Under the pieces are notes generated by a model, which was not told the origin of the DNA, made no database searches, and saw only the letters and a program-made list of their open reading frames with translations. A stretch of DNA of 64,000 nucleotides, from NCBI GenBank assembly GCA_036387415.1, contig DASVTU010000039.1:62001-126000 (forward strand), given 5' to 3'. The position numbers and the translations under genes are program-made. This document shows, in pieces, positions 14,808 through 22,630 of this stretch. The stretch comes from DASVTU01 sp036387415. GTDB taxonomy: Bacteria > Acidobacteriota > Blastocatellia > Pyrinomonadales > Pyrinomonadaceae. The stretch's first letter is position 1. Each line of letters begins with the position of its first letter.

Positions 14808-15944
14808 TTATCTTCTTTTTGATTTCTTATATTCCGACATCAACAATTCCATCAACTCGCCGCGTCGCTCGTAGAGGCGTTTGGGTTCGCGCGGTTCGTG
14901 TCGTGCGAGCGCGTAGGCCGTGATAATCGGCAGCGCGATGGTGGAGTCAACATAACACACAACGGCGTCGGGCAGGCGGTCGGGGTCAACTTTGCCCCAC
15001 GAAACGGCTTCACCGGGCGTCGCGCCGGAGAGTCCGCCCGTGTCGGGTCGCGCGTCGGTGATTTGCAGGAAGTAGTCGTGGCCACGCTCGTCGATGCCCA
15101 AAACTTCCTGTATCTGCGGCTCGGTCTGAAGCATGAAATTTTTGGGGCTGCCGCCGCCGAGGATAAAGACGGCGGATTGGCCGCCGTGCTTCGTGCCCTT
15201 ATCGCCTCGCCCGTGAATCGCGCCGCGTTTGGCGGCGAGCACAATGGCCGCCGTTTCATTAACGTCGAGCGACGGGTCGAAGGCGAGTCGATTTCCCTGC
15301 AATGCTTTCGCGGCGACGTTCATGCCGATGGACGAGTCGCCGGGGCTTGAAGTGTAGAGGGGCACGCCATATTCGTAAGCAGCGGCAATCAGAGATTTAT
15401 TTTCGAGTCCCAGTTTGCGTTCGCGCTCACGCACGTACTTGCCGCAGAGATAATGAAACTCCGCCGTAGACATCACGCGCTGAAACTCCTCGCCTTCAAT
15501 CAGACGACGGTAAAAAGCGTCCGTGTCGAGCAAGACCGAGTAGTCGAAAAAGATGTCGTAGATACGCACGACCTCTTCTTCGCGCAGAGTGATATCGGAG
15601 ATTTGCGTGCTGCCCTGATGCAGCGCAAGACCGATGCCGAAATGCGTGTCGTGATAGAGGTTCGCGCCCGTCGTGATAATCCAATCGACGAAGCCCGCCT
15701 GAATCAGAGGGATGAGCGCGGAGATGCCGAGACCGGCGGGCGTCAACGCGCCTGTAATGGAGAGTCCGACGGTGGTCTCCGGCTCAAGCATCTTCTGCGT
15801 GAAAAGCTGGCATGCTTCGCGCAGACGCGCGCCGTTGTAAGCGAGAAACGTCTCGTCAATCAAATCGGCAAGTTTTACGTCGGGCGTAATCGGTCGCGGG
15901 TCGATGCGCCGTCCGCCCAGATATTTACTCTTCTTTTTCGCCAT
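14808..15944 (-). CDS. Deoxyhypusine-synthase-like protein
   Basis: 378 residues, full length for the DHS family, with G-L-S-I-T-G-A-L-T-P-A-G (about 59-70), T-T-G-A-N-L-Y-H-D-T-H (about 90-100), S-P-G-D-S-S-I-G-M-N (about 201-210) and G-G-G-S-P-K-N-F (about 263-270). The Lys of the last motif matches the catalytic lysine that forms the enzyme-imine intermediate. True DHS modifies archaeal/eukaryotic eIF5A, which bacteria lack. Bacterial members characterised so far make homospermidine or related polyamines from spermidine/putrescine, so a polyamine role is the likeliest here. The gene follows CNNM/CorC on the same strand with 49 bases between. Confidence 0.85.
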   Translation of the reverse strand: MAKKKSKYLGGRRIDPRPITPDVKLADLIDETFLAYNGARLREACQLFTQKMLEPETTVGLSITGALTPAGLGISALIPLIQAGFVDWIITTGANLYHDTHFGIGLALHQGSTQISDITLREEEVVRIYDIFFDYSVLLDTDAFYRRLIEGEEFQRVMSTAEFHYLCGKYVRERERKLGLENKSLIAAAYEYGVPLYTSSPGDSSIGMNVAAKALQGNRLAFDPSLDVNETAAIVLAAKRGAIHGRGDKGTKHGGQSAVFILGGGSPKNFMLQTEPQIQEVLGIDERGHDYFLQITDARPDTGGLSGATPGEAVSWGKVDPDRLPDAVVCYVDSTIALPIITAYALARHEPREPKRLYERRGELMELLMSEYKKSKRR

Positions 15945-15993
15945 GCGTCGTGTGCAGTTTTCAAGATGATAAATCTTAACTTAAAAAGAAATC

Positions 15994-17301
15994 TTATTCG
16001 CTCGCCTCATCGCCGTTCGGCGTCAACGCACGACGCAGACGGAGGCGTCCGATGCGACGCTCGTCGGCTTCGAGCACTTCCACATCGAGGCCGCGAAATG
16101 TCAGTTGTGTGCCCGGTCGCGGCACTGTGCCGGAGGCGTTGATGACGAGTCCGGCGATGGTTGTGAAGTCGTCGTCTTCAATCTCAAGGTCGAACAATTC
16201 CTCAATCTTACCGACCTCGGTCGAACCCGCCACTTCATAATAACCCTCGTCGCCCTCGACTATCTCGACAATCTCCTCGCTCTCGATGTCTTCATCTTCA
16301 ATCTCGCCATGAATCTCTTCGAGAATATCTTCGAGCGTGACGAGTCCGGCGAGGCCGCCATACTCGTCGATGACCATCGACAATTGCACGTGCGCCTTCT
16401 GCATCTCCTGTAAAAGTTCGGCAATCGCTTTGGTTTCGGGGACGAAATAGGCCGTTCTCAGCAGCGACACAATCGTCTCATCTTCTCTGCCGTCAGGCCA
16501 GCACTGAAGCAGGTCGCGCACGTAGATGATGCCCTCGACGTTATCAATCTGGTCGCGATAGACGGGCAGACGCGAATACTTGGAGTCAATCATCACATCG
16601 CGCGCCTGCCGGACGGTGGCTGTAATGGGGAGCGCTACGATGTCCGTGCGTGGCGTCATCACTTCGCTCACGCGCGTATCGCCGAACTCGATAATCGTAT
16701 GAATTAACTCCCCTTCTTCCTGCTCGATGATGCCTTCCTCTTCGCCCACGTCGATTAAGGCTTGGATGTCGTCGTTGTCTTCGTCCTCATCCGCGCCCGC
16801 TTCGAGTTGCTGCTCGTTGCGTCGCTGCCGACGCTCAAAGAAACGATGCCACGGCGCGGCGACCACAGCGACGACACGATAAAACGGACGATACACTGGC
16901 AGGAGTTGGAGAAAAGTTTTTTCGGGATTTTTGAGCGACAGGAAACGCGGAATCAACTGCCGGAAGACGGTCGTCAGCCCGACGGCTAACAGGAAAGCGA
17001 TGAGAATGAACGGCGCATCGGGAAACCATCGGAGCGCGAGCGATGTCGTCAGCACCGAGATACCGATGAGTAGAATCTGGATAACCGCCGTCAGATTCGA
17101 GCGAAAGCGCGCACGGTCTTCGAGTATCTCGCTCAAGAAAGCGTTGGACGGTGGCGCGCCCGGTCGGTCGTCTTCGTGCTCCGTGATGAGACGCCGCAAG
17201 CCCACGTCGCTCAACTGCCCGAACGCCCTCTGCACGGTGGCGAGAAACGCCAACACCGCGAGCAACAGGCACGTGATTCCTATCTCGATTTCCATAAGCA
17301 T
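15994..17301 (-). CDS. CNNM/CorC (hemolysin C-like) transporter-associated protein
   Basis: A protein of about 435 residues with three or four N-terminal TM helices forming a degenerate CNNM (DUF21) domain (about 1-165). A CBS pair follows (V-M-T-P-R-T-D-I-V-A-L about 213-223 and I-D-E-Y-G-G-L-A-G-L-V-T about 316-327), then a C-terminal CorC/HlyC domain (about 350-430). Such proteins act in magnesium/cobalt efflux or ion homeostasis at the inner membrane. A long acidic stretch precedes the C-terminal domain. The start is uncertain: ATG 17301 or 17295; a TTG at 17316 lies inside a heptad-repeat arm and is unlikely. Genome order phoH-ybeY-CNNM is classical. Confidence 0.88.
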   Translation of the reverse strand: MLMEIEIGITCLLLAVLAFLATVQRAFGQLSDVGLRRLITEHEDDRPGAPPSNAFLSEILEDRARFRSNLTAVIQILLIGISVLTTSLALRWFPDAPFILIAFLLAVGLTTVFRQLIPRFLSLKNPEKTFLQLLPVYRPFYRVVAVVAAPWHRFFERRQRRNEQQLEAGADEDEDNDDIQALIDVGEEEGIIEQEEGELIHTIIEFGDTRVSEVMTPRTDIVALPITATVRQARDVMIDSKYSRLPVYRDQIDNVEGIIYVRDLLQCWPDGREDETIVSLLRTAYFVPETKAIAELLQEMQKAHVQLSMVIDEYGGLAGLVTLEDILEEIHGEIEDEDIESEEIVEIVEGDEGYYEVAGSTEVGKIEELFDLEIEDDDFTTIAGLVINASGTVPRPGTQLTFRGLDVEVLEADERRIGRLRLRRALTPNGDEASE

Positions 17302-17303
17302 CT

Positions 17304-17378
17304 CGTAAATCGCCAATCGTTAATCGTGAATAGAAATAGAGCTTTTATCCATTTACGATTCACCATTTACCATTTACG
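17304..17378. repeat. Heptad-arm inverted repeat, cgtaaat/catttac family
   Basis: The left arm is cgtaaat, cgccaat, cgttaat, cgtgaat (17304-17331). The right arm is catttac, gattcac, catttac, catttac, g (about 17350-17378). The 18-nt loop contains TAGAAATAGAGCTTTTATC. It fills the whole gap between ybeY (stop at 17384) and CNNM. Confidence 0.8.
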
Positions 17379-17383
17379 TCGAA

Positions 17384-17812
17384 TTATATTCCCAGACGCC
17401 GCCGCAGCGAGAGTTCCAACGCGTTCATTTCACCTGCGTCCCGTTCATGGTCATACCCGCACAAGTGCAACACGCCGTGCAAAATCAACTGCGCCACTTC
17501 CTCCTCAAACTCCAAACCCTCTTCACCCGCCTGTCGCGCCGCCTGCTCCACCGAAATCACCACATCCCCCAACGTCAAACCATCAACCCTCTCAAACTCA
17601 TCCTCTCCCGCCGGAAACGACAACACATCCGTCGTCCCACGCTTCCCACGCCAACGCCAATTCAAATCCCTCATCACCCTATCCGACACAAAAGCCACCG
17701 TCACCCCCGCCCCTTCATTCGCCGGAACAACCCCCAACACCCTCTCCACAAACGACCGCCACCGCTCGACATCAACCGGCACCTTGCGCTGTCGATTCAC
17801 AACTTCAATCAT
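17384..17812 (-). CDS. ybeY: Endoribonuclease YbeY (16S rRNA maturation)
   Basis: 142 residues with the diagnostic zinc motif H-G-V-L-H-L-C-G-Y-D-H-E (about residues 111-122) and T-T-D-V-L-S-F-P near 64-71. YbeY processes the 3' end of 16S rRNA and takes part in ribosome quality control. The gene starts 8 bases after the phoH stop and is co-transcribed with it. Codon choice is noticeably G-rich on the coding strand (many GTG, GAG and GCG codons) compared with phoH and CNNM; tilS shows the same bias. Confidence 0.93.
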   Translation of the reverse strand: MIEVVNRQRKVPVDVERWRSFVERVLGVVPANEGAGVTVAFVSDRVMRDLNWRWRGKRGTTDVLSFPAGEDEFERVDGLTLGDVVISVEQAARQAGEEGLEFEEEVAQLILHGVLHLCGYDHERDAGEMNALELSLRRRLGI

Positions 17813-17820
17813 TTCATATA

Positions 17821-18774
17821 TCAGATGTTGCTCTTGCTGGAATGCGCTTCGTAAGCTTTGATTATCATTTGGACGAGGCGGTGGCGGACGACATCTTTTT
17901 CGGTGAAATAGACGAACTCGATGCCCTCGACGTTGGAGAGTACGCGCTCGGCTTCAATCAGGCCGCTGCGTTTGCCCGTCGGGAGGTCGATTTGCGTCAC
18001 GTCGCCTGTGATGACGGCCTTCGAGCCGAAACCGATACGCGTGAGAAACATCTTCATCTGCTCGCTGGTGGTGTTTTGCGCTTCATCGAGGATGATGAAG
18101 GCGTCGGCGAGCGTGCGACCGCGCATGAAGGCGAGCGGCGCAACTTCGATGACGCGCTTCTCCAAGAGTTTCGAGACGCGTTCGGCTTCGATTAAATCGA
18201 ACAGCGCATCGTAGAGCGGACGCAGATAGGGGTCTACCTTCTCCTGCAAATCGCCGGGCAGGAAGCCGAGTCTTTCTCCCGCCTCGACCGCCGGACGCGC
18301 CAGCACGATGCGGCTCACCTGCTTCTGCATCAACGCTTGCACCGCCATCGCCACGGCCAAATACGTCTTGCCAGTTCCAGCGACGCCGATGCCGAACACT
18401 GCATCGTTATTCTGAATCGCTTCGATGTAGCGACGCTGCGTGGCGGTCTTGGGCGCGACCTGTTTTTTGCCGGACGGATTAAAGCGTGCTTTGGTGAAAT
18501 AGTCGCGGAGAGAGTAGGCGCGGTCTTCGGCGATTTGGGCGAAGGCTTCGCGTAGTTCTTTGTCGGTAAAGGTTTTGCCTTCGCTAAAGAGCGCGGCGAA
18601 GTCTTCGAGGATGCGCTCGACGGTTTCGACATCCTTCGGATCGCCGTCAACCGTGAGGTCTTGCCCGCGCGCATCGACGCGCACATCCAGCAGTGATTCC
18701 AGATATTTGATGTTCTGATCGTGGACGCCGAAAAGCGTCTCAACCCCTCTTGGTGGAAGTTCAATTTTCTTCAA
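17821..18774 (-). CDS. PhoH-family ATPase (YbeZ type)
   Basis: 317 residues: an N-terminal KH-like/PhoH-N region (about 1-105), then the P-loop ATPase domain with G-V-A-G-T-G-K-T-Y-L-A (about 126-136), A-R-P-A-V-E-A-G-E-R-L-G-F-L-P-G-D and Walker B I-I-L-D-E-A-Q-N-T-T (about 223-232). It is an RNA-associated ATPase that works with YbeY in rRNA and RNA metabolism. The start codon is TTG at 18772-18774; AGGAG lies about 14 bases upstream. It leads the minus-strand run ybeY-CNNM-DHS-like-YkgJ-MM0924. Confidence 0.92.
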   Translation of the reverse strand: MKKIELPPRGVETLFGVHDQNIKYLESLLDVRVDARGQDLTVDGDPKDVETVERILEDFAALFSEGKTFTDKELREAFAQIAEDRAYSLRDYFTKARFNPSGKKQVAPKTATQRRYIEAIQNNDAVFGIGVAGTGKTYLAVAMAVQALMQKQVSRIVLARPAVEAGERLGFLPGDLQEKVDPYLRPLYDALFDLIEAERVSKLLEKRVIEVAPLAFMRGRTLADAFIILDEAQNTTSEQMKMFLTRIGFGSKAVITGDVTQIDLPTGKRSGLIEAERVLSNVEGIEFVYFTEKDVVRHRLVQMIIKAYEAHSSKSNI

Positions 18775-18938
18775 CGGATGGAACAGTCTCCTTGCTGTGG
18801 GTGGTGGTTAAGTGCCGCAGGGGCAGGGCGATTGAGGGTTCGGATGAGTTGCAAGCATAACGACAGGCTAAACGCTACAACACGAGCCGCACGGGTGTCA
18901 ACGAGTTTGCAGACGCCGCGCGAGGCTTCCCTCCTGCC

Positions 18939-18967
18939 TTGACACGCCCCCACGCGATACCTATACT
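18939..18967 (+). promoter_or_regulatory. Sigma-70 promoter of rpsT
   Basis: TTGACA (18939-18944), a 17-bp spacer, then TATACT (18962-18967): a perfect -35 and one mismatch at -10. Transcription would begin near 18975, leaving a leader of about 90 bases before the rpsT ATG. Confidence 0.85.
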
Positions 18968-19065
18968 TTCCCCTTTGCGCCCAACGCTCTGTAGTTATCT
19001 ATCGGAGACGGGACGCGCCAGTTCAACATCACAAACCGAAAGATTTAACGACGGAGATTATTGGA

Positions 19066-19332
19066 ATGCCGAATCATAAATCATCAGAAAAGCGTGTGCG
19101 ACAGAACGAGAAGCGACGCATCGTGAACCGCAGTAATCGTGGTCGTCTGCGTACGGGAATCAAAAACATGCGCGCCGCCCTCTCGACCACAGACGGCGAC
19201 GTGCTGACGCTCTTGCCGGAAACCGTTTCGCTCATCGACAGGGCTGTGCAGAAGGGTGTGCTGCATCGCAACGCCGCCGCCCGTTACAAATCGCGGCTCA
19301 CGACGCAGGCCAACAAAGCGACGCAGAAATAA
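19066..19332 (+). CDS. rpsT: 30S ribosomal protein S20
   Basis: 88 residues, very basic, beginning M-P-N-H-K-S-S-E-K-R-V-R-Q and continuing with the S20 pattern R-I-V-N-R-S-N-R-G-R-L-R-T and the C-terminal H-R-N-A-A-A-R-Y-K-S-R-L. It binds 16S rRNA in the 30S body. It is a single-gene unit with its own promoter (18939-18967) and terminator (19358-19399). Confidence 0.96.
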   Translation: MPNHKSSEKRVRQNEKRRIVNRSNRGRLRTGIKNMRAALSTTDGDVLTLLPETVSLIDRAVQKGVLHRNAAARYKSRLTTQANKATQK

Positions 19333-19357
19333 CGTCGAAAGCGACAATTTCAAACAG

Positions 19358-19399
19358 ACGAGGCGAATCGAGTTTTTCGGTTCGCCTCGTTCGTTTTTG
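19358..19399 (+). terminator. Intrinsic terminator of rpsT
   Basis: ACGAGGCGAA pairs with TTCGCCTCGT (10 bp plus three inner pairs, loop AGTTTTT), followed by TCGTTTTTG. Confidence 0.88.
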
Positions 19400-19491
19400 T
19401 GGGTGCGGCTAATGATTCGTGCACCAACAAAACCGCGCCGGCTTCGTCTGTCTAAACGATGCGCGCCGCGAGAAACGAGGTCAAAAAGACG

Positions 19492-19938
19492 ATGACTGTT
19501 GAGAAGAATGGTGAAGGGACGTACCGGAGTGCGGGCGAGATTGAGGCGTTGGTGAGAGGATTCGAGGATGGTTCGTTGGCTGCTTCCGAGTTCAATCACA
19601 GGGAACATCTTTTGGTCGCGCTCTGGTATCTCAGGCAGTCGCCGACGCTGGAAGCGGCGGGCGAACGCATGCGCGCGGGTCTTCTCCGCTTCCTCGAACA
19701 TCATAAGGAAAATCCGCAAATCTATCATGAGACCATCACGCTCTTCTGGCTCAAGCGAGTTCGCAGTTTTCTCGACGCACATAAATCCGAACGCTCGTTG
19801 GTCGCATTGTGCAACGCGATGTTTGAATGCTGCGGGACATCGCGCGTCATTAATCATTACTACAGCAAAGAACTCCGCGCCACGGACGAGGCGCGTTCAG
19901 CATGGGTCAATCCCGATTTGCAGCCGTTGGATTTCTAG
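19492..19938 (+). CDS. Uncharacterised conserved protein
   Basis: About 148 residues, helical, not a family I can name. Conserved-looking segments are F-N-H-R-E-H-L-L-V-A-L-W-Y-L-R (about 34-48), I-Y-H-E-T-I-T-L-F-W (about 77-86) and V-I-N-H-Y-Y-S-K-E-L (about 119-128). The three His residues in similar helical contexts could bind a metal. The start is ATG 19492, with GAGGT about 12 bases upstream; an ATG at 19459 is possible but adds a charged, unsupported N-terminus. No signal peptide. It lies convergent to holA, 47 bases away. Confidence 0.7.
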   Translation: MTVEKNGEGTYRSAGEIEALVRGFEDGSLAASEFNHREHLLVALWYLRQSPTLEAAGERMRAGLLRFLEHHKENPQIYHETITLFWLKRVRSFLDAHKSERSLVALCNAMFECCGTSRVINHYYSKELRATDEARSAWVNPDLQPLDF

Positions 19939-19985
19939 AGAGGTTTCGCCGTCAAAGTCCGGCGGGGTGAAGTCGAATTGTGAAG

Positions 19986-20987
19986 TTAGGCGGACAGTTC
20001 GCAGACGAGCATTTCGAGTTGCATGCGTGGAGTGGCCTGCGAAGTTTTGATGGCGAGGTCGGCGGCGGCGATGCGTCGGATGCGTCGCGTGAGGGTAGCG
20101 AGGTCTGTGCGGCGCGCGGTGGCGAGAAATTCTTCGCGTTTGCTGTATGGCACCGAGGCGACGCGGAAGACTTCTTCGTTCGGCGTGCCGCGCGACATCA
20201 ATTCTTTGGCGAGCGCGAGACGATGATAACTGCTGGCGAGAAGGCCGACGAGCATCAAGGGTTCGGAGCCGTCGTCGAGCAGGCGTCGGAGTGTCTCCAA
20301 TGCGCGTTGACGATTGCGTGCGATGAGGTAGTCGGTCAATTCAAAATTCGACAACTCACGCGAACGTCCGACGAGGGCATCCACCAACTCCATCGTGATG
20401 CGACCGGAAGGCAGCGCGGCGGTCGCCAGTTTGTCCAACTCGTTGGATAGCTGCCGGACGCTCGCTCCCGTCAAAGCGATAATCTGATGCAGCGTGCGGT
20501 CGTCGGCATCGGCTTTCAGTTCTTTCAGACGCCCGCGCGCCCACGTCGCCAATTCCGCGTCCCTGAGCGGCGCAAACTCCACGCTCGCACACGCGTCGAG
20601 CAGAGACTTGCTGAGTTTTCGTCGTTTATCCAACTCGTCGGCGATGAAGATGACGACCGAACTTTCGACGGGGCGCGCGATGTAGCGCAGGAGCGCACCT
20701 TCGTCCGCTTCACGCAAACGCGCGAAATCGCTGACACGCACGACGCGTCGCTCGGCCATCATCGGGAGTTGTTCGGCGGCGGCAATCGCCTGCTGAACAT
20801 CGACGCTCGACAGACTAAAACTCGTCTCGTTGAATTCGCGCAGCGACGCTCCCTTCAACGCCGCTTCCGTGATGGCGCGCGCCGCCGCGTTGCGTAAGTA
20901 ATCCTCCGCGCCGTGGAGCAGATAGAGCGGCTCGATGCGCCCCGCGCGTAACGCACGTTTCAAATCCTCGCGCGAGAGCGTCGTCAT
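19986..20987 (-). CDS. holA: DNA polymerase III subunit delta
   Basis: 333 residues with the HolA pattern: P-L-Y-L-L-H-G-A-E-D-Y-L-R (about 19-31), D-E-L-D-K-R-R-K-L-S-K near 117-127, and L-S-N-E-L-D-K-L near 182-189. Delta opens the beta sliding clamp within the clamp-loader complex. Its start overlaps the lptE stop in ATGA, and lptE-holA is a classical pair. It ends the tilS-hpt-ftsH-folP-lptE-holA run. Confidence 0.9.
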   Translation of the reverse strand: MTTLSREDLKRALRAGRIEPLYLLHGAEDYLRNAAARAITEAALKGASLREFNETSFSLSSVDVQQAIAAAEQLPMMAERRVVRVSDFARLREADEGALLRYIARPVESSVVIFIADELDKRRKLSKSLLDACASVEFAPLRDAELATWARGRLKELKADADDRTLHQIIALTGASVRQLSNELDKLATAALPSGRITMELVDALVGRSRELSNFELTDYLIARNRQRALETLRRLLDDGSEPLMLVGLLASSYHRLALAKELMSRGTPNEEVFRVASVPYSKREEFLATARRTDLATLTRRIRRIAAADLAIKTSQATPRMQLEMLVCELSA

Positions 20988-21538
20988 TTTGCCTGATTTA
21001 CTCCGAAGCCGTTGACGAGGGTGGAGACGAGGCTTTCGGCGAAGCTGCGCGCGAGGCGTTGGACTGCCGGGTCTTCCTCGTTGAAGAACGTGCGCGGGTC
21101 GCTGGTGAATTCAAACTCGCCGCGAAAGACGTAGTTTTGATTATCGTACAAGACGCGATTCTCAACCTGATCGCGCACGGTGACGGCAGCGATGATGGTC
21201 ACTTCAAAAATACGCGCCCGCCCGCGATTGTCGAGCAATACGCCGCCGAAGCCAAACTCTTTCACTACTCCGTCAACCACCGCGTCCGCGCCTTCGCGCT
21301 CGCTCTGCACACGAAGCCCGCGCCCGCGTTTGATGACTTCGCGCATCACGGCTTCGGTGAAACGCGATTCGATTTTGAAGCGCAACGCCTGATTCTGAAA
21401 CGCCGGAACCGCGACCGTGCGGATGTGGCCGGGCAACGCGCCCTGCTTCACAGGCTTGTAGCATTCCGTAAATCCCGACGCGCACGCCAACACCAACACG
21501 ACCGACGCCACGCGCCAGAATTTTTGTACACCAATCAT
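20984..21538 (-). CDS. lptE: LptE-family LPS-assembly lipoprotein
   Basis: 184 residues with an N-terminal signal segment containing cysteines at V-L-V-L-A-C and F-T-E-C; which one is lipidated is unclear. The body has the LptE pattern: I-R-T-V-A-V-P-A-F-Q-N, then F-T-E-A-V-M-R-E-V and a C-terminal amphipathic helix. LptE plugs the LptD barrel that inserts lipopolysaccharide in the outer membrane, evidence that this is a Gram-negative cell. It overlaps holA by 4 bases. Confidence 0.8.
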   Translation of the reverse strand: MIGVQKFWRVASVVLVLACASGFTECYKPVKQGALPGHIRTVAVPAFQNQALRFKIESRFTEAVMREVIKRGRGLRVQSEREGADAVVDGVVKEFGFGGVLLDNRGRARIFEVTIIAAVTVRDQVENRVLYDNQNYVFRGEFEFTSDPRTFFNEEDPAVQRLARSFAESLVSTLVNGFGVNQAK

Positions 21539-21570
21539 GCTCTACACTTTTCCTCTCATGTCGGAAGATA

Positions 21571-21652
21571 GTAAATGGTAAATGGTGAATGGTAAATGGT
21601 GAATGGATAAAAAGCAGTTCCTTCTGTTCACCATTTACGAACGACCATTTAC
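21571..21652. repeat. Heptad-arm inverted repeat, gtaaatg/gtgaatg family (overlaps folP 3' end)
   Basis: The left arm has five exact-phase heptads: gtaaatg, gtaaatg, gtgaatg, gtaaatg, gtgaatg (21571-21605). The right arm, tcaccatttacgaacgacca onward (21628-21652), is its complement. The last five residues of FolP (V-N-G-R-S) and its TAA are encoded by the right arm. Confidence 0.85.
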
Positions 21653-22531
21653 CGCTTTGATGGCATCGGCGACGCGCACGGTGTGGACGGCGGCGCGCAC
21701 GTCGTGGACGCGGACGATGTGCGTGCCTCCGAGGACGGCGGCGGCGACCGTCGACATTGTTCCGTGAAGACGTTGGTCAACTGGCACATCTCCGAGCAGC
21801 GCACCGATGAAACGTTTTCTCGACGTGCCGACGAGCATGGGAAACTGCGAAAACTCGCGGATGAGAAGATGCAATTTCGCAACCAATTCGACGTTCTGCT
21901 CGAACGTCTTGCCGAAACCGACGCCGGGATCGAGCGCGATGCTCTCTCGCTCGACGCCGCGCGCCGTGGCCTCCGCGATGGAGTGACGAAGGCTCTCCGT
22001 GATTTCGCGAAAGATGTCTGCGACGGGCGGCAGCGTATGGAGCGTGTCGAGATTACCGCGTGAGTGCATGAGGACGAGTCCGGCGCGTGCATGAGCAACG
22101 GCGTCAGCGAGCGAAGGGTCGAAGCGGAGTGCGGAGATGTCGTTGACGATTTCCGCTCCGGCGTCGAGCGCGGCGCGCGCCACCGCAGCCTTCGTCGTAT
22201 CGACGGAGACCGGCACGTCAATCCTTTTCGACAACGCTTCAACGACGGGAACGACGCGGCGTATCTCCTCTTCTGTCGAAACCGCTTGCCCGCCGGGACG
22301 CGTCGATTCGCCGCCGATGTCGATGATGTCAGCGCCTTCTTCCGTCATCTCTGCGGCGCGTGCGAACGCACTTTCGAGATTGAAGAACTGTCCGCCGTCG
22401 CTGAAGCTATCGGGCGTGACGTTCAAGACGCCCATGACGAGCGTGCGCTCGCCGTAGACGAGCGTGCGCCGTGCGAGTCGCCATTCACGGACGCTTGATG
22501 GAGGAGATGCTGATTGGGATGAAGTCATCAT
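21635..22531 (-). CDS. folP: Dihydropteroate synthase
   Basis: 298 residues with the DHPS signatures: M-G-V-L-N-V-T-P-D-S-F-S-D-G-G (about 34-48), G-A-D-I-I-D-I-G-G-E-S-T-R-P-G (about 65-79) and a C-terminal G-T-S-R-K-R-F (about 238-244). It joins dihydropterin pyrophosphate and p-aminobenzoate in folate synthesis and is the sulfonamide target. The C-terminal residues V-N-G-R-S and the stop codon derive from a heptad-repeat arm. FtsH followed by FolP is also seen elsewhere in bacteria. Confidence 0.95.
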   Translation of the reverse strand: MMTSSQSASPPSSVREWRLARRTLVYGERTLVMGVLNVTPDSFSDGGQFFNLESAFARAAEMTEEGADIIDIGGESTRPGGQAVSTEEEIRRVVPVVEALSKRIDVPVSVDTTKAAVARAALDAGAEIVNDISALRFDPSLADAVAHARAGLVLMHSRGNLDTLHTLPPVADIFREITESLRHSIAEATARGVERESIALDPGVGFGKTFEQNVELVAKLHLLIREFSQFPMLVGTSRKRFIGALLGDVPVDQRLHGTMSTVAAAVLGGTHIVRVHDVRAAVHTVRVADAIKAVNGRS

Positions 22532-22545
22532 CTACTGCTGTGGCA

Positions 22546-22620
22546 ATGTAAAGGAAAGCATGAAAAGGAAAAAGGGGAAGAGGCTATTTGCCCTTTCCCC
22601 TTTTCACCATTTACTCATTC
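22546..22620. repeat. Degenerate purine/pyrimidine inverted repeat between ftsH and folP
   Basis: Purine-rich left arm at 22547-22584 (atgtaaagg, aaagcatg, aaaagg units) and complementary right arm ccctttccccttttcacc to about 22619, with a loop of only 6 nt. Same class as the elements at 59045-59132 and 63738-63812. Confidence 0.65.
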
Positions 22621-22630
22621 GGCCTTTGTC

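Noticed and set aside
17176..18195. A 339-codon plus-strand frame across CNNM, ybeY and phoH
   Set aside because: It runs antisense through three recognisable genes and a repeat element; the composition is P/H/T-rich and unnatural.
21571..21605. Short regularly repeated units that might suggest a CRISPR array
   Set aside because: Units are 7 bases with no spacers and form a hairpin with the opposite arm; no cas genes in the window.
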